Of a DNA stretch of 64,000 bases, positions 44,381 through 55,214 are shown in pieces. This DNA comes from Parelaphostrongylus tenuis. Lineage: Eukaryota > Nematoda > Chromadorea > Rhabditida > Metastrongylidae. Position 1 is the stretch's first letter. Each line of letters begins with the position of its first letter. Below the pieces are notes generated by a model. That model was not told where the DNA came from. It did not search any database and was given only the letters and a program-made list of their open reading frames with translations. Made by a program: the position numbers and the translations under genes. Location: NCBI GenBank assembly GCA_019055375.1, contig JAHQIW010000411.1, positions 62,001 through 126,000 on the forward strand, written 5' to 3'.

Positions 44381-44441
44381 GGCACCGTGCTACTGATGAG
44401 GCTGAAAGGCCGAAACACGTATCTAGCACTTTATAGGTGCC
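44381..44441 (+). ncRNA. Type I hammerhead ribozyme, core intact
   Basis: Order: GGCACC (44381-44386), G, TGCTA (44388-44392), CTGATGA (44393-44399), stem II GGC/GCC (44400-44402, 44409-44411) with loop TGAAAG, GAAA (44412-44415), CACGTATC, then TAGCA (44424-44428) pairing TGCTA, an internal loop, and GGTGCC (44436-44441) pairing GGCACC. All invariant core bases are present. The predicted cleavage follows AUC at 44423. Stem III is very short and half-palindromic (ACGT), as in dimer-acting minimal hammerheads. It should self-cleave if transcribed (inference from the known fold). Confidence 0.75.
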
Positions 44442-44533
44442 ATAACAGACTTCATAAAAGTTTAAAATACGTTATCAGATTATAGGAGTCAGTATAGTCT
44501 AATATAATGTTTTAATCCTTTCAGAAGCTGGTA

Positions 44534-44595
44534 GGCATCTTTAGTAGCAGGCGAAGGTTTCGGCGTTCTCGCACGCCTCATCAGTACCGCATGCC
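44534..44595 (-). ncRNA. Hammerhead ribozyme in left inverted repeat, stem III decayed
   Basis: Minus strand: GGCAT (44595-44591), CTGATGA (44584-44578), stem II GGCGT/ACGCC with loop GCGAGA, GAAA (44561-44558), then a diverged stem III, and GATGCC (44539-44534) closing stem I. Core and stems I (outer) and II are perfect. No good cleavage triplet and stem III can be drawn, so activity is doubtful. Confidence 0.6.
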
Positions 44596-44683
44596 TTTCG
44601 GTTCACCAATAGAACTAATGGTAGCGACGCCGAAGATGTATCACTCCACGTCAATTGCGTCAAGTTGTCGGAGTGAAGCGAAG

Positions 44684-44745
44684 GGCATGTGATACTGATG
44701 AGGCGTGCGAGAACGCCGAAACGTACGTTTATAATTGGCGATGCC
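44684..44745 (+). ncRNA. Type I hammerhead ribozyme, complete
   Basis: Stem I: outer GGCAT (44684-44688) with ATGCC (44741-44745) and basal ATA (44692-44694) with TAT (44730-44732), separated by an internal loop as in natural tertiary-stabilised hammerheads. Core CTGATGA (44695-44701). Stem II GGCGT (44702-44706)/ACGCC (44713-44717) with loop GCGAGA. GAAA (44718-44721). Stem III ACG/CGT (44721-44723, 44726-44728) with a two-base loop. Predicted cleavage after GUU at 44729. Every invariant nucleotide and the A15.1-U16.1 pair is present. Confidence 0.8.
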
Positions 44746-44839
44746 ACACCAGACCTCTGAAAGACTTCATCTATCAAGCTATATTGAACTCTCAAGCAAG
44801 GTCTCATCATAGCCGATTGGAAGTATAGCACACTTGCAC

Positions 44840-45430
44840 AAATCTGTGATATTTAGTGCCACTGGGAACTGTGCCATACATTTTCGATCTCATATTAGAT
44901 TCCGTGCGCATGTTAGATCATTATTGTAGGAAATCACTTCTCCACAAAAAAAAAACATCCTTTCCGTATATTTTCAGTCAAATAATTCGCTTGTATTCAC
45001 ACATAAGAGCTCAAATATATAATACACTCTGCTTAGAACTAAATATGTGAGTGAGAATGTATGGAAAAAATCCCCATTGTTACTGACTGTCGTGATTATT
45101 TTATACGTGATTCTCTGCAGTCAAGCTCTTTTGTATGCATGAAGCCATGTATCCGAGTGGAGATATACGGGAAAGGTATCCATCGGCAGTGAATATCATG
45201 ATTTCTAAGGTGGGACCCCTACAGCAAATTCCTAATGTATGTATAAAATCAAATATTGTGAAAATGTGCGGGAAAGTCCCCATTGGCACTGAAAGCTCTG
45301 AATATCACTGATATTCTATAGACGTATTATCTACAAGTAGTCTCTGTATTAGCATAAAACCAAATATCAGGGTTGAAATATACTGATAGGATCGCCATCG
45401 CCACTGAATACAATGATTTCCCTTAGACTT
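44840..45430. repeat. Satellite-like array of ~105-115 bp units, two inverted plus four direct
   Basis: Direct units have anchor points near 45062, 45169, 45271 and 45384: GGGAAAGTCCCCATTGGCAC, TGAA, then ATATCATGATTTC, and GTAT(A/G)(A/T)AA..CCAA(A/T)TAT. Inverted units lie at about 44846-44890 (GTGCCACTGGGAACTGTGCC on the plus strand) and 44950-45010 (CCGTATATTTTCAGTC). Units differ by about 30-40 percent, so the array is old. Confidence 0.65.
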
Positions 45431-45963
45431 CTTTTCCCTACGAGCTCTAATATATGCGTAAACCACCAACACGAAAGTGATCATTGGTCTACTCTGTGTG
45501 TGACATTTACATTCTCTCGAATGTTGATCAATAGCAGAACCTCTTCTTTCCAGTATTGCTTTTTTGATGCTTTATTTGGATACTTGGATACTTGGACGGC
45601 TCATCTTCACTAGTAGTGCGAGCCGCAGCATAGTTCCTGTTCATCTCTCTCTCGCGCAGTTGCCGTCTGTAGCAAAGGCTGTTCAGTGGTTATACTGAGT
45701 AGTTTAGGTCATGCGGGACTTTATTAGATACTTCTGCACCGAACTCCATGTCTTGGAATGCCGTTTATCTTTATAATAACACTACAACAATATCAATAGG
45801 CTATAAAGGGGGATTACAAATAGTGTAGACGGCAGAATAATGGGTAAGCTAATACCAAGCGGAAGAAGAGCAAGCTAAGTGAAGCGTAGAAATAATCTCC
45901 GATCATTCATATACACTTCCTCAAAGGGCGGTTTTAGCCTTGCTTCAAAGTAGGCTTCATGTG

Positions 45964-46025
45964 GGGCGTGGGCCACTGACGAGGTGAGCGAATCCCCCGA
46001 AACACGCGTGTATGGTGCTGGCGTA
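45964..46025 (+). ncRNA. Hammerhead ribozyme motif, stem II decayed
   Basis: GGGCCA (45970-45975), CTGACGA (45976-45982), GGTGAGCGAATCCCCC as stem II region (only outer GG/CC pair), GAAA (45999-46002), stem III ACAC/GTGT (46002-46005, 46008-46011) with loop GC, cleavage triplet GUA ending at 46012, then TGG pairing CCA. The core is intact. The sequence GGCGTGGGCCACT is shared with the right arm at 27497, so this is the better-preserved version of that family. Confidence 0.6.
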
Positions 46026-46449
46026 CCAACCTCGGGTGAAGCTTTAAGCATTCTTCAAAATTTATCGAATGTTTATTGCGAGGATTCAAAAACAGTCATT
46101 GCTATGGATCTGTTTTCTTCGTATTATGCGACGGTCCATCTGTCGCTCGCTATCGGTGTAATCTGGATCATGAAAGTGTTTCGAAGACTGAGCTGTGCAA
46201 ACCGGCTCGAAGTTGGGAGTGCCGATTGACTTTCAGAAGACTTCGTTCAAGCGTCTTGTGACTGACGGGCAGATTTGTCCGTGGTTGTAGTATCAGCCCG
46301 CTACTCTACTGCATCAAACCTAAGGAACGATGTGTACCAGCTGAGTACACGAATGTTTGGAGCCCATTCTCGCTAGGCACAAGCCTTTTCCTGGGCATTT
46401 GGTTATTAATTTGAAAAGTACAGATCTCTGCAATTTCAAACACATGTTT

Positions 46450-47830
46450 GATTTTTGAGGACGACTTTTTTTACGCTGTCACGGCGAAAAAAATTATGTT
46501 CCGCACTCAATTGCTTCATTTGCCGATTAGCGATTCGATATGGCTTGTCACCGAAGTTTCACCAGTCATTCGATAGCTCAAATCTCAAGGGTTTTACTAC
46601 GGTAATCGCTTTTTTCTCTGAAAACTTACCATAGAGCGGAAAAGAGTGGAAAAATATCAATTTTCACGCCCAAAATGTTACGCCACCGCTTGGACTGTAT
46701 AGCTGACTTATTATAATTATAGATAAAGCTTGTGCGTCAGAGGTTTCTCATCGTCACATGGAATATCAAAGCAAAACCTTTACGGCAGTTTCCTTGATAT
46801 AATGAGCGACTACTTGTCTTGAAGATCTCTAATTTTCATCGTTAATACCACAGCCTTGTAAAATAAGCAGCTTTCAAAATAAGCAAATTTTCAACACTTT
46901 AGGGCATTTGTATCACCTTTCTTGCAGGAATGTGGCCTGAAAGCACATCTTTTGCGACTAGACACCTCTAACAGAAGTCTGTGTGGAGGTTATTCTAGTA
47001 TGTAGCTGGAGTGGTGTAGGAGGAGCGCGTCATCTAGGGTACTTCCATTCACTCCCTATACGGAACTTTCCCACAAAACTCATACTCAAAGAAATGAAGG
47101 TTTTTTACTCTTTTCAGACATTGTAGCAGTCATTCGATAGCTTAGATCTCAGAAATTTCAATGGTGTATCTTGTATCTGAGAGATCATTATATCACGTTG
47201 TAATAGTGGCTTTTAGTTTTCCAAAAAAGCATTTGTTGCGCTGTAACGCTGTAATCGAATTCCGTTCCACATACGACGCGCATACCACACAGTATGTGGT
47301 CGAATTTCGCAACATTGGCATCAATCCATCGCTTTTCAGTAACCATTCGACAGCTTAAACTCGAGGATTCTAATGGTTTTGATTGCCATATAAAATCAGG
47401 CTTCTTAGCGAGCTGTAACAACAAGAATAAATTAGTGTTGCACAATTGAGTACCATGTGCTGAACACGGCTTCTATGTCTACTCGACAGCGCAAATCTTA
47501 GCGACTTCAGTAATATGATTGGTTTTGGGAAAGACCTCTTATTGCGTCGTTACAGCAAAAAAAAGACTGAGTTTCGCACTCGGGGCCGTATGGATCGCGC
47601 AACGCAACGCACACGTGGCGTGCGTTGCACGTCGAGTGCAAAACCCTATATTCTTTTAACTGTAACAGCAGACTCAAAAGTCTTTTTTGGAAATAATATA
47701 TCATTGAAATCACTGGAATCTGTGCCATCAAACGCTTAACGTAAGTCTGAATGAAAACGTAGTGTCTACCGAAAGATGCTTGAGTGTGAAATAAATTTTT
47801 ATTTTCATTTTTACAGCAAAAAATAAAATC
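46450..47830. repeat. Degenerate repeat array related to the piggyBac right end
   Basis: The words TCATTCGATAGCTCAAATCT (46567), TCATTCGATAGCTTAGATCT (47131), CCATTCGACAGCTTAAACTC (47343) and CTCGACAGCGCAAATCTTAG (47480) each precede a ...CTAATGGT or TAATATGATT stretch and a GCTGTAAC(A/G) word. The reverse complement of 13360-13480 in the piggyBac element (CACTCGATAGCTGAG, CTCTAATGG, GAGCTATAGCAACGG) has the same order. Likely non-autonomous copies or tandem subterminal repeats of that transposon family. No gene seen here. Confidence 0.5.
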
Positions 47831-48364
47831 CATATGAAAAATAAAATACCTGCTTCAAATTTGCGAAATTCAGATGTCGAATAATTACTAGACGTCAAAG
47901 ATGAAAAAATACGTTTTTTTGATTATGGAGTGTGGATAGGGGAGAAGTGATTGAGAATACTTCTTTATAAACACTTTTCTGACCAACAGTTTGCTATGCC
48001 AAAAAGAGCGTATTTTCCAGGCACCATTCTTTTAATCGCCATAGATATGTCTGTGCTACAATCAGCTCTCATAGTCGCACATGTAGAGTACGTAGAAGTC
48101 GAATGCTTTCTTGTCTTGAGCCTCACGTCTTCTCGAACACTTATCTTCACAAAGAGTAGGATAAGATTCTGGATGACAGAACCTTTACGACCATTCATCA
48201 ACTATCTCTTCGTCATTGTCCTCTTCATGTAATTTGGCACAATTCATGCAATAATGGCCTGACAGTTTGAGGTGTACCTTTTATCGAATCTAGGAAGGTC
48301 GAATTGACTCGCATTTCCTCAGCTGACCACTTCCGAATGCACACTTTTAGAAGAAGTGAATTTT

Positions 48365-49770
48365 GACTGACAACAACGAATAAACGAAAAATGTGCATTA
48401 CTGACTAGTTTCCCTAAGCACTTCTGTGGCCTGCTGCACCGAGTTTTTCCGTATGCAAAAGTATTCGACTCGTCTTCGCGAATACAGATCATAAATGATT
48501 CGTAGTACTGAGCATCGCGTTTGCATTCAAGCGATGAACGTGGAAGAGGATACCCTTAGAAAGCAGTGGACGAGCAGGTCTGTATTTATTGATGGACAAC
48601 TACGACCACCTGCACGTGATCATTTTGGAGTCATTTTTAGTTCTTGAACTTGAGAGAGGTGAGTGGAATCGCCTTGGGATCAATTAACTAAGAAAATACA
48701 TAGAATACGCGAAATAAGTCCATGTACAGCAGCTAAGGTTGTGACGCCGAATAATGCTCGTAGTACGGAAAATGCCCACTGTTTTTTGATATATAATAAT
48801 TGTGATGATTTTTGGGTACTGTTTATAATGAAAATTATTCAAGTCTCGAAAGTTTTATCGTAGTGTTCTTTGCACAACTTATTACGTTTGATTGAATGTT
48901 AAAGACACTATGATTGCATAATAGACTAGAGCTATGCTTGACACACACAAGTTTCACTTTCTCCAAAAGTATATGAGCGAGTAGAGGAAATTGTGCTGTG
49001 TCAAAGTAATGCTAGAAACCCCAAAAAATACTGCAAGACAGAGAAAAAAAACCTAATCAAACAACGAAAATCGCGCAGCACTGCGCAATCCATGCTGCGC
49101 ACGTTGGTTTATGTAGCCGTCCCATAGAGGTTCAAGAGCACTGGGAGGACTATCAAATCGAAAAGTGAACACAGAGCGTGGAATGTGATATTTGGCCGGT
49201 GACTTCCTTGAGCAACTCGTATACGGCACATGCTTCTACCCTTTTCTTCTTAATTCCTCCTTCATGTTATTCCCCATATTCAATGGACGCTCAAGGTTAC
49301 ACATAGACAATGGTCTCCGTGACCAAAGAACCACCAGTTCTATTCGTTCACCTTTCCACCTGGATAATTCATGAACTGGTCTTCGTCCTGTTTACGTAGC
49401 TCAATCTTTTACCCCGCTTCGTTGAGGTTATCGAGCATCGTCTTTGCTTTAGTGGTACAATATGACAAGATTATAACACGTTTTGAGCCGTTAGGTCTAG
49501 TACTATACAGGCGCCTGTTACGTGCTATCGGGACTCATCAGTAGTACTTTCAGTGTTATTTGAAAGATGCGCGAAACGAAGGTGTGATAGGAATTTTCAC
49601 TAATATGTATGCCTTTCTTGTCCTAATCGCGACTCCATTATTTATTAAAGTGCGCCAATAGTATTGGCGATATAGTGTCGCCTTGTCAAACATCTTTTCC
49701 GATGGTATGGTGAGGGGTCGACGGAAAAGTATTTTTATGCTGCAATTTCGACAGCAGTCAGCTAATGTTC
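48365..49770 (-). pseudogene. RTE-type reverse transcriptase relic with 3' tail
   Basis: From right to left on the minus strand: RTLADCCRNCSIKILFRRPL (49760-49690; compare RTLA.CY..CTTRIQLF.RPLTIP..KG), then across a broken stretch TMLDNLNEAG (about 49450; compare EAETML.ELNEAGK.IG), LNMGNNMKEELRRKG (compare LNMENDMKEEL.RR) and VLLNLYGTA (49140-49115; compare VLPALCYAAET). 48365-49115 continues as a tail shared with 8225-9140. Many stops and frameshifts. Confidence 0.7.
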
Positions 49771-50039
49771 GTAAATAGAACGCATACCTTGACACGAACG
49801 TTATATAGCTGTATTCTCGAAATAACTACTATCTCAATAATATACAATCTATAGCCGACGAGATGCGAAAGTTTGGTTGACGCATCATAACTATGTCCGA
49901 TAATCGATGCGGTGGAGAGAGGACCGTCGGCCGACCGCCATTTTCCCTCCATCTCCATAGGCAATCGTCATGTCATTATTCTTGTTGTCAGTTTACATGA
50001 CTCTCTCTCCTGCTTTAGCGTTGTTTTCATAGACTGACT

Positions 50040-50600
50040 CTTAATTATAGGCTTTAGCGGCTTCAACTGTTGATCGCATGTCGATTGTCAAACTGCTAGG
50101 TAGATCCATTGTGTTATCATCATCGTACCTGTCTCTCATTCATGGCTCATTGCCTTGTTCACATTGTCACGTTGCATTGTATCAGATGAATCGTCATCAT
50201 CGTTCGTGTCCTTCACTTAGAGATCATCACCTTGCTTTATCACGCACATCTCTCAAATGCATTGTATGGAACGCACTAATGCTCTCTGGGACTCTGGTTA
50301 GATGGAAGGACTCATCGTTCTTTGTTACAGTCTTTGGCTCTTTCAATTGTGTTGTCTGATTGCTGAGTAGATCTAATGTGTAATCGTCATAGTGCATATC
50401 TCTTGCTTATGGCACTTTTCCATATCATAGCACGTTGCTGTCTGACGTCTCTTACTTACTCACACTCTTTCGCTATTACTCGTTCGCTTGCACTCTCCCT
50501 CTCCAATCACTCTTCGTAAAAGCCAGTTAACAATCACATGAGGCTACTGAACCACCACTTTAGCATATTCACAGTTTATCACAGCTATCATTCGTTTTCG
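50040..50600. repeat. Pyrimidine-rich stretch with internal duplication
   Basis: The segments near 50060-50150 and 50340-50415 share TTCAA.TGT.G.T(C)TGATTG, GCTAGGTAGATC(C/T)A, TGTGTTATC/TGTGTAATCGTCAT, GTCTCTCATTCATGGC/ATCTCTTGCTTATGGC. They are direct repeats of about 275-bp spacing. They interrupt the region between the RTE endonuclease (51000) and reverse transcriptase (49770) relics. No gene recognised. Confidence 0.4.
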
Positions 50601-50999
50601 CATATTACCGTACTCGCCGTTACTGTTGCTATTGTTCGATGTGTGTATAATAATTTTATGTAGGTAAAGGTCTAATTACCCAAGTTTGAGGTAGATCTAC
50701 TTCGGATATTGGGAACTCAAGCCAAACAACCAAAACACGTCAACAGGTGTGCATTCGAATTGGCTCTCAAATGTTCTTCCATCATAAGTAATGATCATTA
50801 GAGGAGGCATACGGTATTCGCGACGATTTTCAACAACACCTGACACGGATCGGATGTGATTCATGCAACAGAATCACTTTCGAAATCTTGCTCGCTCAAC
50901 TAGGTGTGCCTCATCCAAGATCTTCGATCTACGCAAAAGAATGGTTTTCGTGGAGAATTTGTAAAATCACTAACAAGCATATTGGATGGTAGTTGCAAA

Positions 51000-52140
51000 G
51001 ATCCATTCTGCCGACAAACCTAGGTATGGACGACTGTGCGTGAAGTTCTCCACCGATCTGGGATTTTTTTCTTCTTGATTTTTGGAGAAGTGATACTATT
51101 CGGCACAGGTTTTGGGTCCATTGAAAGTCAGCTCATAGTCTGCGGTCGACCCTCCTTTCATCTGCCAGTTGGACGAGGAGAGGACTTTGTTGAGAACATC
51201 CTCGTCGGACACGACTTGTCTTGGTTTCTTGGGTGATGACAGTACTTCTTTTCCAGCTTATGGCCGAATTGAATCTTCGCACGCAAAGGACGATGATCAG
51301 ATCCCGTAAGCAATGCAAGTACTAGTGAGATGTCAGATAGGCACCGTTTTTGTTTGTAAGTATATGATCGATCTCCGTATGAGTCGCGCCAGTTGGAAAC
51401 TCCCATGTCCATCGGCGCTTTTCTCTCTGCTTGAGAAGTGAGTTTACATGGAAAATACATGCCACGAGAATCTCACGAGATGGTCTTCTCATTTCGTTCT
51501 TCCATTCCGGATTTGTTTGCCCTGTTATCAATTTATCTGGCAGTACTTGATCTGGCAGTGATCTCCATTAACGAATTTGTAGAAGGAATTTTTCTTGCGG
51601 ATGGTCTTCTGTACTTGTTGTAAACGCGTCTATTTCGTTTCCATCAATTGCACAAAGTTGGTGAGTAGCTGTTAATTATTGGTTTTTATCTGCCGATGAA
51701 GTCGAAGACGAAAAATAACCATTATAAGATTTGTACAAAGTGATTAGATGGAAAATGCATGGGTGAACGACAAGGCCAACGCCTCTTACTTTTCGTGGCG
51801 GAAAATTTGCTCCACGAATGACGAGAGCTATGTTGTTTAATTACTTATGCCGGTCTTCATGATTTCCATTTAGTATAGGGCTGTTACATGGAATTTTTGC
51901 GGCCAGTAACCTCAAGTAGTGCATATAGATCGGCGTCTAAAAAGAGTGTTCTGTTGTTATAGAAGCATTGCAAGAAGCAGTCCCTGACGTGTCGCATACA
52001 TGATCGTTTTGTCCTTCTCCAGTGACGCGCCACTGGACCCGAAATTTTCTCACCTCTCCCGGTCATTTCACAGCCCGACATCGTAAACGGGAGCACCCAG
52101 TGTGCAGGATACTGTGGCGAAATTTTCTTGCTGAATTAAC
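51000..52140 (-). pseudogene. RTE-type apurinic endonuclease domain relic
   Basis: The minus-strand segment NCRTL-like RTLFLDADLYALLEVTGR (about 51970-51910) matches the RTE start (NCRTL...L..L...). Further on RRWTWEFPTGATHTEIDHIL, TNKNGAYL (about 51420-51340) and LALLTGSDHRPLRAKIQF (about 51310-51250) match W(T/E)W.SP.G..H.EIDHI..N and the GSDHRLLRA endonuclease motif, including the catalytic SDH. Several frameshifts separate them. The fragment lies in the correct order upstream of the RT relic at 49770, so they may come from one insertion. Confidence 0.75.
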
Positions 52141-52689
52141 TTTTTTCCCTGGCATCCCAAGGTCAGTCTATCCACAGTTTTCCTCACGTCACCACGTTAG
52201 AGCAGTCGTTGGTACTTGTAGATCTGAGGGAGATTACCACTGTGCGATAAATAGGTACCAAGACGGCGGGAACTTCTGGTACTTACTTTCAGCTTGTCTT
52301 CTCGGATGAGAGTGAGGGACTACTTTTCGGCTTGGGAGATCTGCGGGCAAGGGGGATGGGGGTTACATTACTCGCTGTATGTAATCCGACACTTAGAAAC
52401 ACCTCCCAGTTGCGATGAGGAGGTAAATCATTTGGCATACTTTGAGCCACATAAAGCAGCAAATCAGGTATTTTGCTAAGATTCAATATGAGGAGATGGC
52501 CCCATATCACTTACTTCGTAGATGTATTTTTTCCGGAGGAAAAGTCAATGAACTAGATGAATATGTACAAAACTACCAATAAAACGATACAAAGATGTCA
52601 AAAGATAACACGTTCAAAAATTCTCCAGAACTTTTGCTCTAGTAACAAAAGACGCCTTACTCATAGCGGGAGCGCGTGCTACCACTACA

Positions 52690-52850
52690 TCACCGAGCCC
52701 ACCGCTTCGCTACCACCTTCTTCGATATAATCCAAGTACCTGTGACGGACTTGGTCTGGTAAGGGTGATACGCGGGTTCAACTCATGTCCAAGGTCGAAT
52801 ATTTTGCATATTACTCAGCATTCTTTCGTGTATTATTCGTAACATAAGCG
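52690..52850 (+). repeat. SINE family 3 copy
   Basis: GATACGCGGGTTCAACTCAT (B box) is followed by GGTCGAATATTTTGCATATT, ACTCAGCATTCTTTCGTGTA. This matches the tails of the copies at 4830 and 5095. The head is decayed. Confidence 0.5.
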
Positions 52851-53383
52851 TTTAAGAGCAGTTGTTTCATTCGCTTCAGTGATAGAGATGTGGATCCGTG
52901 AATGATGGCAAAAAAAGCATCATCAGACCTGGGAAAGCCGGATTCTGATATGAAGTGATGAACGCACTACAAAATTTAGAGAAGAGGTGCTTCTGAGAAG
53001 GCTCGGGATCATTACCCTGCATTGGAAGTGCTCTCGAAAGCTTATGCATTATATTCCCTCCTACAGAGATCCACTCAGTTTACATCCACATGCTCCACTT
53101 AACAATTCGTTGTCTCGACGTAATGTGGCAAGTGGAAGGAAGTGTTTCTGGCGCACTTTTTCCATGTGAAGATTTTTTTTTCATCGGAAGATACATCAAC
53201 AGTCAAAACTAGTCAAGCTAAAAGCACTTTGAAATTTCTTTCAGCAAGCGCAGGAGCAGCCGTATTATGGCATGAATCGACCTCATGGTGTTATTTTGCA
53301 AAAAACTAACAAAGATCCATACCTGCAACAGGATGAATCGAGACTTTGTTGAAAGCTTCTCCGGTTGACGATCCGATTGTGAC

Positions 53384-53575
53384 ATGGTGCAAAGGAGAAG
53401 AGATGTAGAAAGCGTAATGGACCTGAGTTATTACAAGCGAAAGGTCGCCTTGAATTGCATGATGAGCAGCAGTTCAGCACTAGCGAAAGTTGGTGATCTG
53501 TCTATTCGTAGCACTTGTCCAGAAGAAATAAATTGTAAAATTCTTATGTCTGAGATAATTTGTCTTCTCAGCTAG
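53384..53575 (+). CDS. Unrecognised 63-codon open frame
   Basis: Open from ATG to stop with mixed composition (MVQRRRDVESVMDLSYYKRK...). No domain, no partner exons, and the opposite strand is also open for 65 codons. It may be chance; listed only because no repeat explains the stretch. Confidence 0.12.
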   Translation: MVQRRRDVESVMDLSYYKRKVALNCMMSSSSALAKVGDLSIRSTCPEEINCKILMSEIICLLS

Positions 53576-53924
53576 CTGCCAATAATTTGCTGCAAGTATT
53601 TAATAATGGCAAATTTCGCATCAGTAACATCAGAAAACATCAAGATGATTTCAGCACTTTTTGAATACGAAATGTAGGTGCTGTTTCCCGTGTAAAAATA
53701 CGTTTTTTGGATGTACATTCTTCTGATGGAATTCATCAATCTACTTCAATATGTACAATGCAAGATATATGGATTATGACAGTAGCCTGACATTTTCAAT
53801 TGCCTATGTTGTGGTGCGTTTCTACAAAAATAGATCTGCGATCAACTACATTTATCTTTTTTGAAATTTGCAGTTTATCCGTAAGAACTTCGCAGGCGTA
53901 ATTAATCTTTGCCTCTACAACCGC

Positions 53925-54030
53925 TCTGTAAGACAGAGGCATTTCTAGGTTGTTCGTGTGATGTTGGTTCAAGCCCTGCCTAACGCGAAATCCCTGCACA
54001 TTACTCTACATCGATGGGTGCATTTAAACA
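53925..54030 (+). repeat. Solo right arm of a tRNA-like foldback element
   Basis: GATGTTGGTTCAAGCCCTGC (B box), CTAACGCGAAATCCCTGCAC, ATTACTCTACATCGATGGGT matches the right arm and terminal repeat at 38770-38830. No left arm is seen. Confidence 0.5.
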
Positions 54031-54039
54031 TCATACCAC

Positions 54040-55200
54040 TCCTAGAATCAATCAAATAAAAACGAATTATATTTGATCATCTGAAGATTAAAACCTCAAG
54101 TATCAGTTGAAACAACGCTCCATATGTTCGAAGACAAACTCCAAATGTTTGTAGGGATTTCATGCGAAGAAACGAATCAAATGCTAGAATTCTGGAATAC
54201 GCAAGGTAAAATGTGATGATTGGACGTTCAGATCATAAGAATTAAGTGAATACATCAATAGTTAATAGTTAAATATGCATACTATATGATATCGCATGTG
54301 TAAGCATGGGATGTGATCCTCAGTTTTCTGTATAAATCTTATTTTTTTCTCAATTACAAAGATCACATACCGTAATACAACTGACCTCAGCAGTTAACAA
54401 AAGTTAGGTAGCTTGTTAGCTTATTTCGTGACATTGACATGGCTCAAATAAATAAGTGGCTCTACCGTGAACTCAAAAGTTATGTCGCTGCGGAAAGCGC
54501 CAACAAAGCTGGGCAGAGATTTTGTAGAAAGTATACAGTGGCATTGATTTCACTGTGAGTGGTCGTACATCCTCACCAGATTCTTTCCTAATATCAAAAG
54601 CTTTGTCAACATCTATAGCTTACAACAAGTTTACCTGTGAATCTCTTTTACGTTGGTTTCACTAGAAAATCGTATTATGCTGAGTATCGCAACGTTCATC
54701 TTCATGAAAGGTTTATTTCAATTTTATTTTCGACAAGTCTGCAAATTTTTATTTTGGTTGATAGAATAAATTTTTGCGAAACTTCCTTGGTCATACAACA
54801 ATAAAACATAGAGTAATTTCTATGAAACCTCCAGAGAAAGAACTTCTGTCAATAGACAAATAATCACATTACAAAGATATCGCACAAGAGTCTCACACTA
54901 CACGGCCACGTGAAAAACCCCTTATAAGCACGCATTCTCAGAAATCCATCAATTCTGGATTTTTCTCACCAAATCTGTTGTTTATCTACACATCAAAGAC
55001 AATGACATTGCCAATTTTGCAGTTAGTTTAGCATAAACATCTTCGACATGTTGGGAGCTCAGCGTTGAAGAGAGAAATGTCAAGATAACAACCGTGTTCT
55101 CAGTAAATTAGAACCATTGGTACGAATTTCAAGAGTACGTGCATAGCAGAATGACAACTAGAATGTTGAAAACTGTACCACATGCTGCTTTTTATCCAGG
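54040..55200. other. Intergenic, no recognised gene
   Basis: AT-rich, no supported coding frames, no repeat recognised by eye. Confidence 0.45.
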
Positions 55201-55214
55201 GAGGGGAGCGGCAT

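Larger units (their letters stand above)
44490..44790. mobile_element. Foldback element bounded by two hammerhead ribozymes
   Basis: The left repeat (44495-44600) and right repeat (44680-44785, inverted) share ATATAG, CTTTCAGA, GGCATC, GTTTCGGCGTTCTCGCACGC, CTCATCAGTA and CATGCC. The repeats are about 100 bp with a spacer of about 80 bp. Each repeat carries one hammerhead, on opposite strands. The element has no reading frame. Boundaries beyond 44495 and 44785 are approximate because no target duplication was identified. Confidence 0.65.

Noticed and set aside
49498..49547. Hammerhead-like pattern on the minus strand with a perfect 7-bp stem I (AGTACTA/TAGTACT), CTGATGA and a palindromic stem III.
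   Set aside because: The second core is GTAA instead of GAAA and stem II does not form. The stretch lies within the RTE relic, where it aligns with the segment just before the reverse transcriptase ADD motif. Most likely chance.
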